A stretch of DNA of 64,000 nucleotides from Eubacteriales bacterium (GTDB lineage Bacteria > Bacillota > Clostridia > Lachnospirales > Lachnospiraceae): assembly GCA_030524175.1 (NCBI GenBank), contig JAUNHC010000014.1, positions 1 through 64,000 on the forward strand, read 5' to 3'. Of this stretch, positions 14,802 to 22,497 are shown piece by piece (the stretch's first letter is position 1; every line of letters begins with the position of its first letter). The position numbers and the translations under genes are program-made. The notes below the pieces were generated by a model. The model did not search any database and had not been told where the DNA came from. It was given only the letters and a program-made list of their open reading frames with translations.

Positions 14802-15737
14802 TTAGTTTTTCGCAATTTCGCTTAGATTGTCCAAAACCTCTCCCTCAATGGGGGTATGGAATACTTCTGAAACCACCTGTGTCCATCCATGGATAAAATA
14901 TACCCATCCATCCTCGATGAGAAGATTCTTCTCCTGCTGCTGTGCCTCAGCCTGATCCTTGAAAACCAGATCTCCTCTGTAATTAATTTCCCATACAAGG
15001 CTGTCCTTGGGGAATTGGCAGTTGTCAGTGAGAGGACTGCCGGGGCCGTCTTTTCCAAGTCCCGTCGCGTTAACGATGAGAGAATGAGGGGGCAGGGCAG
15101 CCAGCGTCTTATCATTATCCTCCGGTGTGGGATTCAGCACAAAATTAAATGTAGTCTTCTCGTTCAAACCGGACAGGATTTTCTCTGCCTCTTTAAGTCT
15201 TGGCAGGCTGCGGTTGGCAATTGTGATTTTTACAGGTACATTGTCACCGAATTTTTTCTGGGTGAAATATACAGACATTGCCAGGGATGCGCCTCCGGCT
15301 CCCAGCAGAAGCACTTCTCCGCCGTAATCCTTCCAATAATCCTCCGGTACAAATGCCTCCAGGGCAAGTCCGCTGGATATTGGGTCTTTGGCATGGGCAC
15401 GGAATTCTCCGTCCAACTTGGAAATACAGGATATCTCACCAAGCTGATCTGCAAAGGGGTCTATGTAATCAAACAAATCTTTGCAGCTGTTATACAAATC
15501 AATCTTGTGTGTGGTAACCAGCGCTCCCAGAGAAAGGGGATCTTCCTTTATGAACTCGACAGCTTCCCGGTATTCCTCTGCCGGGGAATGGGGTTTGAAA
15601 TCAATCCCCTTGATCACCGCATCCTTAAGCCCCAGAGCCTTCGCCCATCTTGGAAAAACCTTCATAATAGAAGAACTTCCCGTAGTCACACCAATAAAAT
15701 AAATTGTAGGCTGTGTGGCCTTTTCGTACTTACACAT
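14802..15737 (-). CDS. Shikimate-dehydrogenase-like oxidoreductase
   Basis: A 311-residue protein resembling the AroE/shikimate-quinate dehydrogenase superfamily. The N-terminal catalytic-type segment has 'LGALVTTHKIDLY' (the conserved lysine of the family lies in this position). A Rossmann segment follows with 'VLLLGAGGASLA' and 'IVNATGLGKDGPGSPL'. I start at ATG 15737 (MCKYEKATQP), 9 bases after AAGGA. The upstream in-frame ATG at 15782 lies inside the operator. With its own promoter and copy of the regulon operator, it is probably a catabolic NAD(P) dehydrogenase for a cyclic polyol or sugar acid rather than an aromatic biosynthesis enzyme. Confidence 0.75.
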   Translation of the reverse strand: MCKYEKATQPTIYFIGVTTGSSSIMKVFPRWAKALGLKDAVIKGIDFKPHSPAEEYREAVEFIKEDPLSLGALVTTHKIDLYNSCKDLFDYIDPFADQLGEISCISKLDGEFRAHAKDPISSGLALEAFVPEDYWKDYGGEVLLLGAGGASLAMSVYFTQKKFGDNVPVKITIANRSLPRLKEAEKILSGLNEKTTFNFVLNPTPEDNDKTLAALPPHSLIVNATGLGKDGPGSPLTDNCQFPKDSLVWEINYRGDLVFKDQAEAQQQEKNLLIEDGWVYFIHGWTQVVSEVFHTPIEGEVLDNLSEIAKN

Positions 15738-15775
15738 AATCACCATTCCTTCTTTGTTTATGTCTTTATATACCT

Positions 15776-15790
15776 TTGTCATGACATAAT
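15776..15790. promoter_or_regulatory. Operator of the sugar-acid regulon, site 5
   Basis: TTGTCATGACATAAT, with perfect central symmetry TGTCATGACA. It overlaps the -10 box of the oxidoreductase gene. Confidence 0.65.
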
Positions 15791-15817
15791 GATATTATAA
15801 AAATAGGCTATTGTCAA
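15789..15817 (-). promoter_or_regulatory. Promoter of the shikimate-dehydrogenase-like gene
   Basis: TTGACA (15812-15817), 17 bases, TATCAT (15789-15794) on the minus strand. The -10 region overlaps the operator. Confidence 0.65.
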
Positions 15818-15901
15818 GATTGATTTAAGAGAAATACGCCACTGCCCCCATTTTTGTGATAATTAGACAAAATCCGGATGGTAATTTTAGATGATAAAGC
15901 G

Positions 15902-15931
15902 AAAAAGGGAGATGCCTTTTCCGGCACCTCC
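15902..15931 (-). terminator. Terminator of the CorC/HlyC-type gene
   Basis: On the minus strand GGAGGTGCC, loop GGAAAA, GGCATCTCC, then CTTTTTC: an intrinsic terminator 19 bases past the stop. Confidence 0.85.
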
Positions 15932-15949
15932 TATTTTACACACGGATAT

Positions 15950-17248
15950 TTAAATCTGTTTCTGCATAACTGTTGCAGCCCCAATCATATGATTCACTAC
16001 CTCATGTACCTCTATGGTCAATTCTTTGGTTTCACAGGTGAACTGCTCTCCGTCATTAGGGATACGTCCTATCACTCCGCACACAAATCCACTGAAGGTA
16101 TCATAGGTTTCCACTGGCAGAGAAACTTTGAGAGCGTCTGCTACATCATCAAGAAGCGCACAGCCCTGTATGTTCCATTTTCCCTGTCCTGCCTCTTCTA
16201 TGTCCTCCGGTTTCCATGGCTCTTCCTTTTCATTCAGTTCTCCCACAAGGGATTCCATTAAATCATGTAGAGTAACTATACCCGACAATCCGCCGTACTC
16301 ATCCAGTACAATTGAAAAATAGATACGGCTTTCTTTCATTTTCCGGAACAGGACATTTGCCCTCATTGTTTCCGGTACAAGAAAAGGCTCATCTACAGCA
16401 TTTTCCAGAATATTGGCTCTGGATTTATCGCTGCTGCGGAAATAATCCTTCGTATCCAGAACACCTATGATATCATCCAGATTTTTTCCGTACACAGGAT
16501 AATAAGTGTGACGGCTGCTGTGTATGGTTTCCGCCCACTCCCGGTCGCTGTCATCCATTGACAGGGCAGTGACTTCACGGCGGTGTGTACAGATTTCCTC
16601 CACGGAAATATCATCAAACTCAAACACATTCTGGATGATCTCATTTTCCTCTTCGTGAATGGTTCCCTGCTCATTCCCCTCCATAAGCATCATGAGGATT
16701 TCTTCCTCTGTCACCACCTCATCCTCCTCGTCCGGGTTCATGCCCAGGAGACGGAGAATACCATTGGTAGATGCAGTGAGCAGCCATACCAGAGGGGCAA
16801 AAACCTTTGCCACTGTGTACAGCATTCCTGACATACCAAGCGCCATGGACTCCGCCTTTTTCATGGCAATCCTTTTTGGCACCAGTTCTCCGAACACAAG
16901 GTTAAAATAAGCTAATATAAGGGTGATCACAACAATGGAAGCTGATTTCAGGATATTCTCCGGTATCGTCACACCTGCATCCACCAGTATCCTCACCAGA
17001 GGCCCGGCAAAATTCTCAGCTGCAAAAGCACTCTGCAGCAGTCCTGCCAATGTGATCGCCACCTGAATCGTAGCCAGAAACCGTGCCGGCTGTTCTGTGA
17101 GCGAGGTAAGCTTCTTCGCTCTTCGGTCCCCGTCCCCCGCCATCTTCCGAAGCTTGGCTTCATTCATGGAAATCACCGCAATCTCCGCACTTGCAAAAGT
17201 AGCATTTAAAAATATCAAAACTATCAACAATATTATTGGCTGTATCAT
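15950..17248 (-). CDS. CNNM/CorC-type membrane protein with CBS domains (hemolysin family)
   Basis: A 432-residue protein of the HlyC/CorC (CNNM) group. Residues about 1-190 are the DUF21 membrane domain with four hydrophobic spans ('ILLIVLIFLNATFASAEIAV', 'LARFLATIQVAITLAG' region). Two CBS motifs follow ('VCTHRREVTALS'-like segment and 'SIVLDEYGGLSGIVTLHDLM'). A C-terminal CorC_HlyC domain ends the protein. The family is linked to Mg2+ or Co2+ export; the older hemolysin label is historical. It is monocistronic, with GGAGGAG before the ATG and a terminator after it. Confidence 0.9.
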   Translation of the reverse strand: MIQPIILLIVLIFLNATFASAEIAVISMNEAKLRKMAGDGDRRAKKLTSLTEQPARFLATIQVAITLAGLLQSAFAAENFAGPLVRILVDAGVTIPENILKSASIVVITLILAYFNLVFGELVPKRIAMKKAESMALGMSGMLYTVAKVFAPLVWLLTASTNGILRLLGMNPDEEDEVVTEEEILMMLMEGNEQGTIHEEENEIIQNVFEFDDISVEEICTHRREVTALSMDDSDREWAETIHSSRHTYYPVYGKNLDDIIGVLDTKDYFRSSDKSRANILENAVDEPFLVPETMRANVLFRKMKESRIYFSIVLDEYGGLSGIVTLHDLMESLVGELNEKEEPWKPEDIEEAGQGKWNIQGCALLDDVADALKVSLPVETYDTFSGFVCGVIGRIPNDGEQFTCETKELTIEVHEVVNHMIGAATVMQKQI

Positions 17249-17356
17249 TTTTCTCCTCCATATATTTAGTGTTCAACAAAATAGTGTTCACCATACACCA
17301 TGGTGTCTGTCCATAACCTTAACGCTCCGGCATTCTGAGGTTAAAAAGCACAAAAA

Positions 17357-17394
17357 GGTATAATCCATCTTCCTTTCGGAAGACAGACTATACC
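17357..17394 (-). terminator. Terminator of the TrpB2 gene
   Basis: GGTATA...TCTTCC-loop-GGAAGA...TATACC pairs over most of its length. TTTTTG follows on the minus strand. The rest of the 312-base gap between the CorC-type and TrpB2 genes shows no gene or other recognisable site. Confidence 0.8.
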
Positions 17395-17560
17395 TTTAAC
17401 TATTCATAACACTACATGGTACAGCTGTATTTACTTTATTATGACTGTCACTGTCCGCACTGTCATCCATGTAAGAAATCACATCCTTTCCTGATTGCTA
17501 ATTAAGATATCACATTTCAGAAAAGTTGTCAAATCATTACAGCCTGAACTGTCAGCAGAA

Positions 17561-18949
17561 TTAAAACTCATTCCCCGGGAATTTCGGGATACCGTCAAAG
17601 CCTGCCTGCAGGTCTGCATCAGTAGGAATGTAATCAGACATCTCACCGTTATTGAATTTTTCGTAAGCGACCATATCAAAATATCCGGTTCCTGTAAGCC
17701 CGAATACAATGGTCTTCTCTTCCCCTGTCTCCTTGCACTTCATAGCCTCATCAATTGCTACGCGAATCGCATGAGAACTTTCCGGTGCCGGAAGGATTCC
17801 CTCCACTCTTGCAAACATTTCTGCTGCTTCAAACACAGAAGTCTGCTCAACAGAACGTGCCTCCATCAGGCCGTCAGCATAGAGCTGGGAAAGTGTGGAG
17901 CTCATGCCATGATAGCGCAGGCCGCCGGCATGGTTGGCTGACGGGATAAAGCCACTTCCAAGAGTATACATTTTTGCAAGAGGAGTGACCATTCCTGTAT
18001 CACAGAAATCATAGGCAAATTTTCCTCTTGTAAGACTTGGGCATGATGCCGGTTCCACTGCAATAAACTGGTACTTTCTCTCACCCCGGAGCTGCTCGCC
18101 CATAAACGGTGAGATCAATCCTCCTAAGTTGGATCCGCCTCCGGCACAGCCGATGATCATATCTGCCACAATGCCGTATTTATCAAGAGCTGCCTTTGTC
18201 TCCAGACCAATGATGGACTGATGGAGAAGTACCTGATTGAGCACACTTCCCAAAACATAACGGTAGCCCTCACTACCCACTGACACCTCTACTGCCTCAG
18301 ATATTGCACAGCCAAGACTTCCTGTGGTTCCGGGATGCTCTGCCAGAATCTTTCTGCCGATTTCAGTCGTCTCGGAGGGTGACGGCGTAACCTGGGCACC
18401 ATAGGTTCTCATGACCTCACGGCGGAAAGGTTTCTGCTCATAAGAGCATTTTACCATATATACACGGCAGTCAAGTCCCAGATATGCACAGGCCATAGAA
18501 AGAGCAGTTCCCCACTGTCCGGCCCCTGTCTCTGTTGTCACACCCTTAAGCCCCTGCTTTTTTGCATAATAAGCCTGAGCAATGGCAGAATTGAGTTTAT
18601 GGCTTCCGCTTGTATTGTTTCCTTCGAATTTATAATAAATCTTAGCCGGGGTCTGAAGCTTTTCTTCCAGACAATATGCACGTACCAACGGTGACGGACG
18701 GTACATTTTATAAAAGCTTCTGATTTCCTCCGGTATTTCAATATATGCATTATCGTTGTCCAGCTCCTGCTTAACCAGTTCGTCACAGAAAACAACGCCC
18801 AATTCTTCAGGAGTCATAGGCTTTAAAGTTCCGGGATTTAACAGAGGTGCCGGCTTGTTTTTCATATCAGCCCTGACATTATACCATTCCTTTGGCATCT
18901 CACTCTCTTCCAGATAAATTTTATAAGGAATCTTCTTTGCTTCACTCAT
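17561..18949 (-). CDS. trpB2: Tryptophan synthase beta-like protein, TrpB2 subfamily
   Basis: A 462-residue PLP enzyme of fold type II. The PLP lysine is in 'GSHKLNSAIAQAYYAKKQG', with 'TETGAGQWGTALSMACAYLG' and the phosphate-binding 'GCAGGGSNLGG'. Length (TrpB1 is about 400) and sequence place it in the TrpB2 group, which makes tryptophan from indole and serine, often without TrpA. No other trp gene is nearby, so indole salvage is the likely role. It is controlled by a Trp T-box leader, meaning it is made when charged tRNA-Trp is scarce. Confidence 0.92.
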   Translation of the reverse strand: MSEAKKIPYKIYLEESEMPKEWYNVRADMKNKPAPLLNPGTLKPMTPEELGVVFCDELVKQELDNDNAYIEIPEEIRSFYKMYRPSPLVRAYCLEEKLQTPAKIYYKFEGNNTSGSHKLNSAIAQAYYAKKQGLKGVTTETGAGQWGTALSMACAYLGLDCRVYMVKCSYEQKPFRREVMRTYGAQVTPSPSETTEIGRKILAEHPGTTGSLGCAISEAVEVSVGSEGYRYVLGSVLNQVLLHQSIIGLETKAALDKYGIVADMIIGCAGGGSNLGGLISPFMGEQLRGERKYQFIAVEPASCPSLTRGKFAYDFCDTGMVTPLAKMYTLGSGFIPSANHAGGLRYHGMSSTLSQLYADGLMEARSVEQTSVFEAAEMFARVEGILPAPESSHAIRVAIDEAMKCKETGEEKTIVFGLTGTGYFDMVAYEKFNNGEMSDYIPTDADLQAGFDGIPKFPGNEF

Positions 18950-19004
18950 AATTCATTCTCCTCTCTTTTACGTGGGCGGGATATTCACAATCATTCTTTT
19001 CTGG

Positions 19005-19265
19005 GAAATAAAAAAATACCCTCGTCTCCCACAACTACTGTTATGCAGGGACAAGAGTATAACTCCTGCGGTGCCACCCGGCTTGGTATTTACATACCCA
19101 CTCATAGCATACTGACATATGCTGAATTTGTTAACGGAGTGTTCTCTCCGGCTCGCATACTGAATTCTGCTTGCCCTCAGAAGCCCATTCCCCTCCACTT
19201 CTGATGCCGCGCTCCCACCGCCCGCAGCTCTCTGGATTCAGAAACATAAAAGGTACTTACTCTTC
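19005..19265 (-). ncRNA. T-box leader, specifier UGG (tryptophan)
   Basis: On the minus strand the conserved T-box GGGTGGCACCGC lies at 19079-19068. Stem I carries the AGAG motif after 'GAATCC' and a specifier loop reading GAA-TGG-GC, placing the specifier UGG (Trp) at 19187-19185. After the T-box an anti-terminator/terminator switch ends in CTCTTGTCCC...GGGAGACGAG and a T-rich run (TATTTTTTTATTT). The downstream TrpB2 gene fits the Trp specificity. Confidence 0.92.
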
Positions 19266-19291
19266 TTCAACGGTTTAACTTAATATGTTAT

Positions 19292-19320
19292 TTATAACAT
19301 AATATGGGGAGAGTTGTCAA
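19292..19320 (-). promoter_or_regulatory. Promoter of the T-box/TrpB2 transcript
   Basis: TTGACA (19315-19320), 17 bases, TTATAA (19292-19297), about 27 bases before the T-box stem I. Confidence 0.7.
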
Positions 19321-19353
19321 TAAGGGAATGGGATTCTCCGGAAAGTTGTCGTG

Positions 19354-19596
19354 CGGAGATGAGATGGGAACCCGGTGCGGGGGCATCGCTTGCGGCGGAC
19401 ATATCTAGGCTTTCATTTGTTGCTTGGGGACGGAAAAGGCGTGCGGCAACTCGCAGCGTTTGCTGATGCAAACGCTGCTCAGACAGGCCTTACTCCGTGC
19501 CGGGGCACGGCTTTTCCTGATCGCTCCAACTGAAAGCCAAGATCTGTCTCGTCCTCGCTCAAAGCCCCCGCACCGGGTTCCCATCTCATCCCCTTC
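19354..19596. repeat. Long inverted repeat A, about 240 bp
   Basis: The two arms match over most of their length. The outer block GATGAGATGGGAACCCGG is repeated inverted near 19590. Inner blocks (ATCT-GGCTTTCA, GGAAAAG-CGTGC) match with scattered changes. At the centre, GCAGCGTTTG and CAAACGCTGC (19453-19478) form a perfect hairpin. It has no coding sense. It could be a structured element or the remnant of a mobile one. Confidence 0.75.
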
Positions 19597-19664
19597 CTCT
19601 ACGTTTTCACCCCATTACTGCGTTACGTCCTCTGCCGGAAGATTCTTTGAATGTGGAAGTTAAT

Positions 19665-19750
19665 AATATTCATGTATTCGCAAACGTTACGGTTCCTAAT
19701 TCTTAGCAATATTCATGTATTAACAAACGTTACGGTTCCCAGTTCTTACG
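19665..19750. repeat. Two tandem copies of a 43-bp unit
   Basis: AATATTCATGTATT--CAAACGTTACGGTTCC recurs at 19665 and 19708 with a 43-base period and only a few differences. It lies between inverted repeats A and B. Confidence 0.8.
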
Positions 19751-19768
19751 TCCCGCCTTGAAACGTCA

Positions 19769-20057
19769 GCTTTCGCGGAAGGCTGGGGCTGGGACCGGGG
19801 GGAGCGGAATGCGGCGGTGCTTTGAGTGCGCATTTGGAATCACTTAGGGGGTGAGGCGGTCTGCGCCGAGGTGATTTTGTGCTACAGGCACAAAATCAAG
19901 GGAGCCCTGTCTGAGCAAAATTCTCATCAGAGAATTTTGCGAGTTGGCGACTGCTCCGACAAAGCAGGACGCCTCAGCCGCTTAGTGATTCCATGCAAAA
20001 CGAACGTACCGCCTCATTCCTCTCCCCCCGGTCCCAGCCCCAGCCTTCCGCGAAAGC
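19769..20057. repeat. Long inverted repeat B, 289 bp
   Basis: GCTTTCGCGGAAGGCTGGGG at the left is exactly inverted at the right, and pairing continues for roughly 95 bases per arm with few mismatches. Two perfect hairpins occupy the centre: GATTTTGTGC...GCACAAAATC and GCAAAATTCT...AGAATTTTGC. The right edge lies 10 bases from the stop codon of the racemase gene. Blocks just outside it are shared with the intergenic repeat at 2978-3201. Confidence 0.8.
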
Positions 20058-20066
20058 GTCCCCCCG

Positions 20067-20717
20067 TCAATCCCTAATTTTTTCGAAATATGCAAACAAT
20101 CCTTCCGCAATCACCGGATCTATGACCGGAAGTCCTACTGTCTCCTCCAGTTCTTTGGCGATTCCGATGGTGGCAAGGCCTGTGCAGGCAAGGGCGATCA
20201 CCTGGGCCCCTTGTTCTTTCAGGCGAAGTCCTTCTGCCATCATAGCTGCTCTGCCTGTGTCTGTCATTAAATCCAGGGTACTGTTTACGCAGTCCGGTTT
20301 GCCAAGGAGCATCCTGTGGGCAGGGATCATCCTGCGGTATGCAAGGGGGGCATAATCTGTAATGCCCAGCACGCCGATTTTTTCACCGTACTTCATGGCA
20401 AGAGCCACTGTGGTTTCCCCTCCTCCTGTGACGGGAATTCCGGGAAGCTCTCTGCGGATTTCTTCCACGCCGGGATCATCAGCGCAGCTTACTATGATCA
20501 TGTCCACATCTGTGAAACTCTTTGCTGTCTCTACAATTTTTGGTATGGCGGCTGCGCAGAGTTCCGGGCTGTGAATGCCCTCATACTGATCCGGGATACA
20601 CTTGGTTTCCACTGTGATCCCCGGAAAATTTCTCATGATCAGTTTTCCGTGGGAATGCAGAACTGTCTCGTCTTCTGTGGTGAGAACCCGGATAAGACCA
20701 ACCTTAAATATCTTCAT
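20067..20717 (-). CDS. Aspartate/glutamate/hydantoin racemase-family protein
   Basis: A 216-residue protein. The start is ATG 20717 (MKIFKVGLIRVL), 8 bases after GGAGG; the in-frame ATG 15 bases earlier overlaps that site. It has the two cysteines of cofactor-independent racemases, in 'IIVSCADDPGVEE' (about 80) and 'VIALACTGLATIG' (about 185). Glycine-rich turns follow, as in hydantoin and Asp/Glu racemases. It would invert the chiral centre of an amino acid or hydantoin-like substrate. It is the last gene of the catabolic run 26266-20067, separated from the M29-like gene by a hairpin. Confidence 0.82.
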   Translation of the reverse strand: MKIFKVGLIRVLTTEDETVLHSHGKLIMRNFPGITVETKCIPDQYEGIHSPELCAAAIPKIVETAKSFTDVDMIIVSCADDPGVEEIRRELPGIPVTGGGETTVALAMKYGEKIGVLGITDYAPLAYRRMIPAHRMLLGKPDCVNSTLDLMTDTGRAAMMAEGLRLKEQGAQVIALACTGLATIGIAKELEETVGLPVIDPVIAEGLFAYFEKIRD

Positions 20718-20736
20718 TGTCTCTTCCTCCATATAT

Positions 20737-20792
20737 AGGGGCTGTTCTATGAGATTTTAGACCTATCGGCCCCGCTCATAAATCCAGCCCCT
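20737..20792 (-). other. Intercistronic hairpin before the racemase gene
   Basis: AGGGGCTG...CAGCCCCT encloses a second pairing, TTTATGAG/CTCATAGAA. There is no T run after it. It probably protects or attenuates the polycistronic message. Confidence 0.55.
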
Positions 20793-20828
20793 TACAAAAT
20801 GCTTTACAGTTTCATAACTAATGTCAAT

Positions 20829-21773
20829 CTAGACCTTAAATTCACCATTTTCCATTACCAGGATATCATCCAGATAAAGTGTGGGTTTCAGGATAATTCC
20901 GTCCATATGGCACTGCGCCTTGTTGGTTCCCCCGAAAGAAGTATTTGTGCCAAAGGCAATATGCACAGTTCCGTATACCTTCTCGTCCTCAAGAATAATA
21001 CCGTTTAAAATTGCTGCCTCATTGGTTCCGATCCCAAGCTCACACAATGTGGCATTGTTGCTGTTCTGCAGCAGGATATCAAGATTTTCTTTCTTCTCTC
21101 CTGTGACGCTGCGCAGTTTTCCCTCTGAGATCACCATGCTAAGAGGGGAATCCAGTTTTCCTATGCCCACCATGGAACCATCGATGATCATTTCTCCGTC
21201 AGAGCCATCCTCTAATGGAGCGATATAAGCCTCTCCTGAAGGGAGATTACCGCACTTGCCGGGCTCTTTGTAAACTCCGGGACTTGGGATTCCCTCTCTT
21301 CCGGAAAGCTTAAGGTTCAGTACCTTTCCCTCTTTCTCGATTCTGGCATTTTCTGCCTTTGTGAGCATCTCTGTGATCCTGGCTGTGAGTTTTTCCACCT
21401 CACCGTAATCTGCAGTCATAGCGCCCCTGGTGAACATTTCCTCTGTGATCCCCGGCATGGTGGCTACTCTGGTACCTGCTTGAGCCGCATGGATCCTGGC
21501 ATTTGTATGTGTCAGGGATTTGGCTGTGGGCGCCACTACAATATCCGCTGCTTTCATGGCATCCGCCACAGCTTTTGGCGGTTCCTCACCGCTTAATTCC
21601 CGTTCCTTCATCACCATAAGAAGCCCCTCGCAGCCAATTCTATTGGCTGCGTCATATAGGGCTTGTCCGATCTTTACCCTGGTGTCGTCTGTGATGATCA
21701 GAACAACTTCTCCTACTTTTGCATCAAGGCAGGAAAGAAGAATATTTTTTGCTGTATCCACTAACTGAGTCAT
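20829..21773 (-). CDS. M29-type aminopeptidase-like metalloenzyme (AmpS/NicX fold)
   Basis: A 314-residue protein related to the M29 (aminopeptidase T) family. The same fold includes 2,5-dihydroxypyridine dioxygenase. Candidate metal ligands near the C-terminus are Glu in 'GTNEAAILNG', His in 'GTVHIAFGTN' and His/Asp in 'AQCHMDGIILKP'. I start at ATG 21773 (MTQLVDTAKN), 7 bases after GGGGAG; the longer frame to 21818 has no site. Length is below the roughly 400 residues of true M29 peptidases. A hydrolase or dioxygenase acting on a cyclic amide or small peptide is possible. It is embedded in the catabolic operon. Confidence 0.75.
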   Translation of the reverse strand: MTQLVDTAKNILLSCLDAKVGEVVLIITDDTRVKIGQALYDAANRIGCEGLLMVMKERELSGEEPPKAVADAMKAADIVVAPTAKSLTHTNARIHAAQAGTRVATMPGITEEMFTRGAMTADYGEVEKLTARITEMLTKAENARIEKEGKVLNLKLSGREGIPSPGVYKEPGKCGNLPSGEAYIAPLEDGSDGEMIIDGSMVGIGKLDSPLSMVISEGKLRSVTGEKKENLDILLQNSNNATLCELGIGTNEAAILNGIILEDEKVYGTVHIAFGTNTSFGGTNKAQCHMDGIILKPTLYLDDILVMENGEFKV

Positions 21774-21804
21774 AAATTTCTCCCCTTTATTCTTCAAACA
21801 TACT

Positions 21805-22485
21805 CTAGCTTTCCACATCTGTGAGTTCAGAAATCACACGGGCTAACAAGGTTCTTGGAAGGACAACCAGCTTGCCTGTTTTTTTAGCAAACATTTCTTT
21901 CATCTCCTGGGTATATCCGATACAGTCCATAACAATCAGGTCTGCATCCATATCCCTAACCTGTTCCGCAGCCTTCTCCAGTTCCTCACGTGGTCCGTAG
22001 GGTGACGCTGCCACAGATGTGACCTCTTTCACATAATTTTTCCATTTGGCTTCTGTCTGTGAAAGCTGAAGGGGTGATGGGGTAATGCACACAATACTTG
22101 ACTTCTTTGTCAAAAGAGGTACTGTGCGGTTTAAAATATCACAGGGATAAATAAGCGGTATCTTTTCTGCCGTCAGGTCTTCAGGAAAGGAGCCTGTGCA
22201 GAAAAACATGATCAGTCTGCAGCCTTCCTTTTCCATATGATGGATTGCCTCCTGAAGACGGGGCAAAATATGTTTTTCCGCAAAGGTCACAGAGCTTCCG
22301 TCCGTCAGGCGTGAGACAAGTACATAATCTCCCTCTTCCGGAGCGAACCCGGCAATCTCCTCTTTTGTCAGGCCGTCCAGCCCGCCTGCCTGGATGAGTT
22401 CCACCTTTCCGCCGAAAATATCCATAATATCTGCAGTCACGTCCGTCCTGGGCGCCTGTCCGATGGTGATGGCTCCTACCTTCAT
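21805..22485 (-). CDS. AroM-family protein
   Basis: A 226-residue protein with the AroM family start 'MKVGAITIGQAPRTDVTAD' and the conserved Cys-containing 'FFCTGSFPEDL' and 'IVMDCIGYTQEMK'. The name comes from an E. coli gene near aroL. The fold resembles Asp/Glu racemases, with a cysteine in each half, and the role is unknown. It follows DUF1177 by 12 bases and clusters with another racemase-like gene. The operon therefore holds two proteins of racemase type that could act on related substrates. Confidence 0.85.
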   Translation of the reverse strand: MKVGAITIGQAPRTDVTADIMDIFGGKVELIQAGGLDGLTKEEIAGFAPEEGDYVLVSRLTDGSSVTFAEKHILPRLQEAIHHMEKEGCRLIMFFCTGSFPEDLTAEKIPLIYPCDILNRTVPLLTKKSSIVCITPSPLQLSQTEAKWKNYVKEVTSVAASPYGPREELEKAAEQVRDMDADLIVMDCIGYTQEMKEMFAKKTGKLVVLPRTLLARVISELTDVES

Positions 22486-22497
22486 AAGTCTTCCTCC

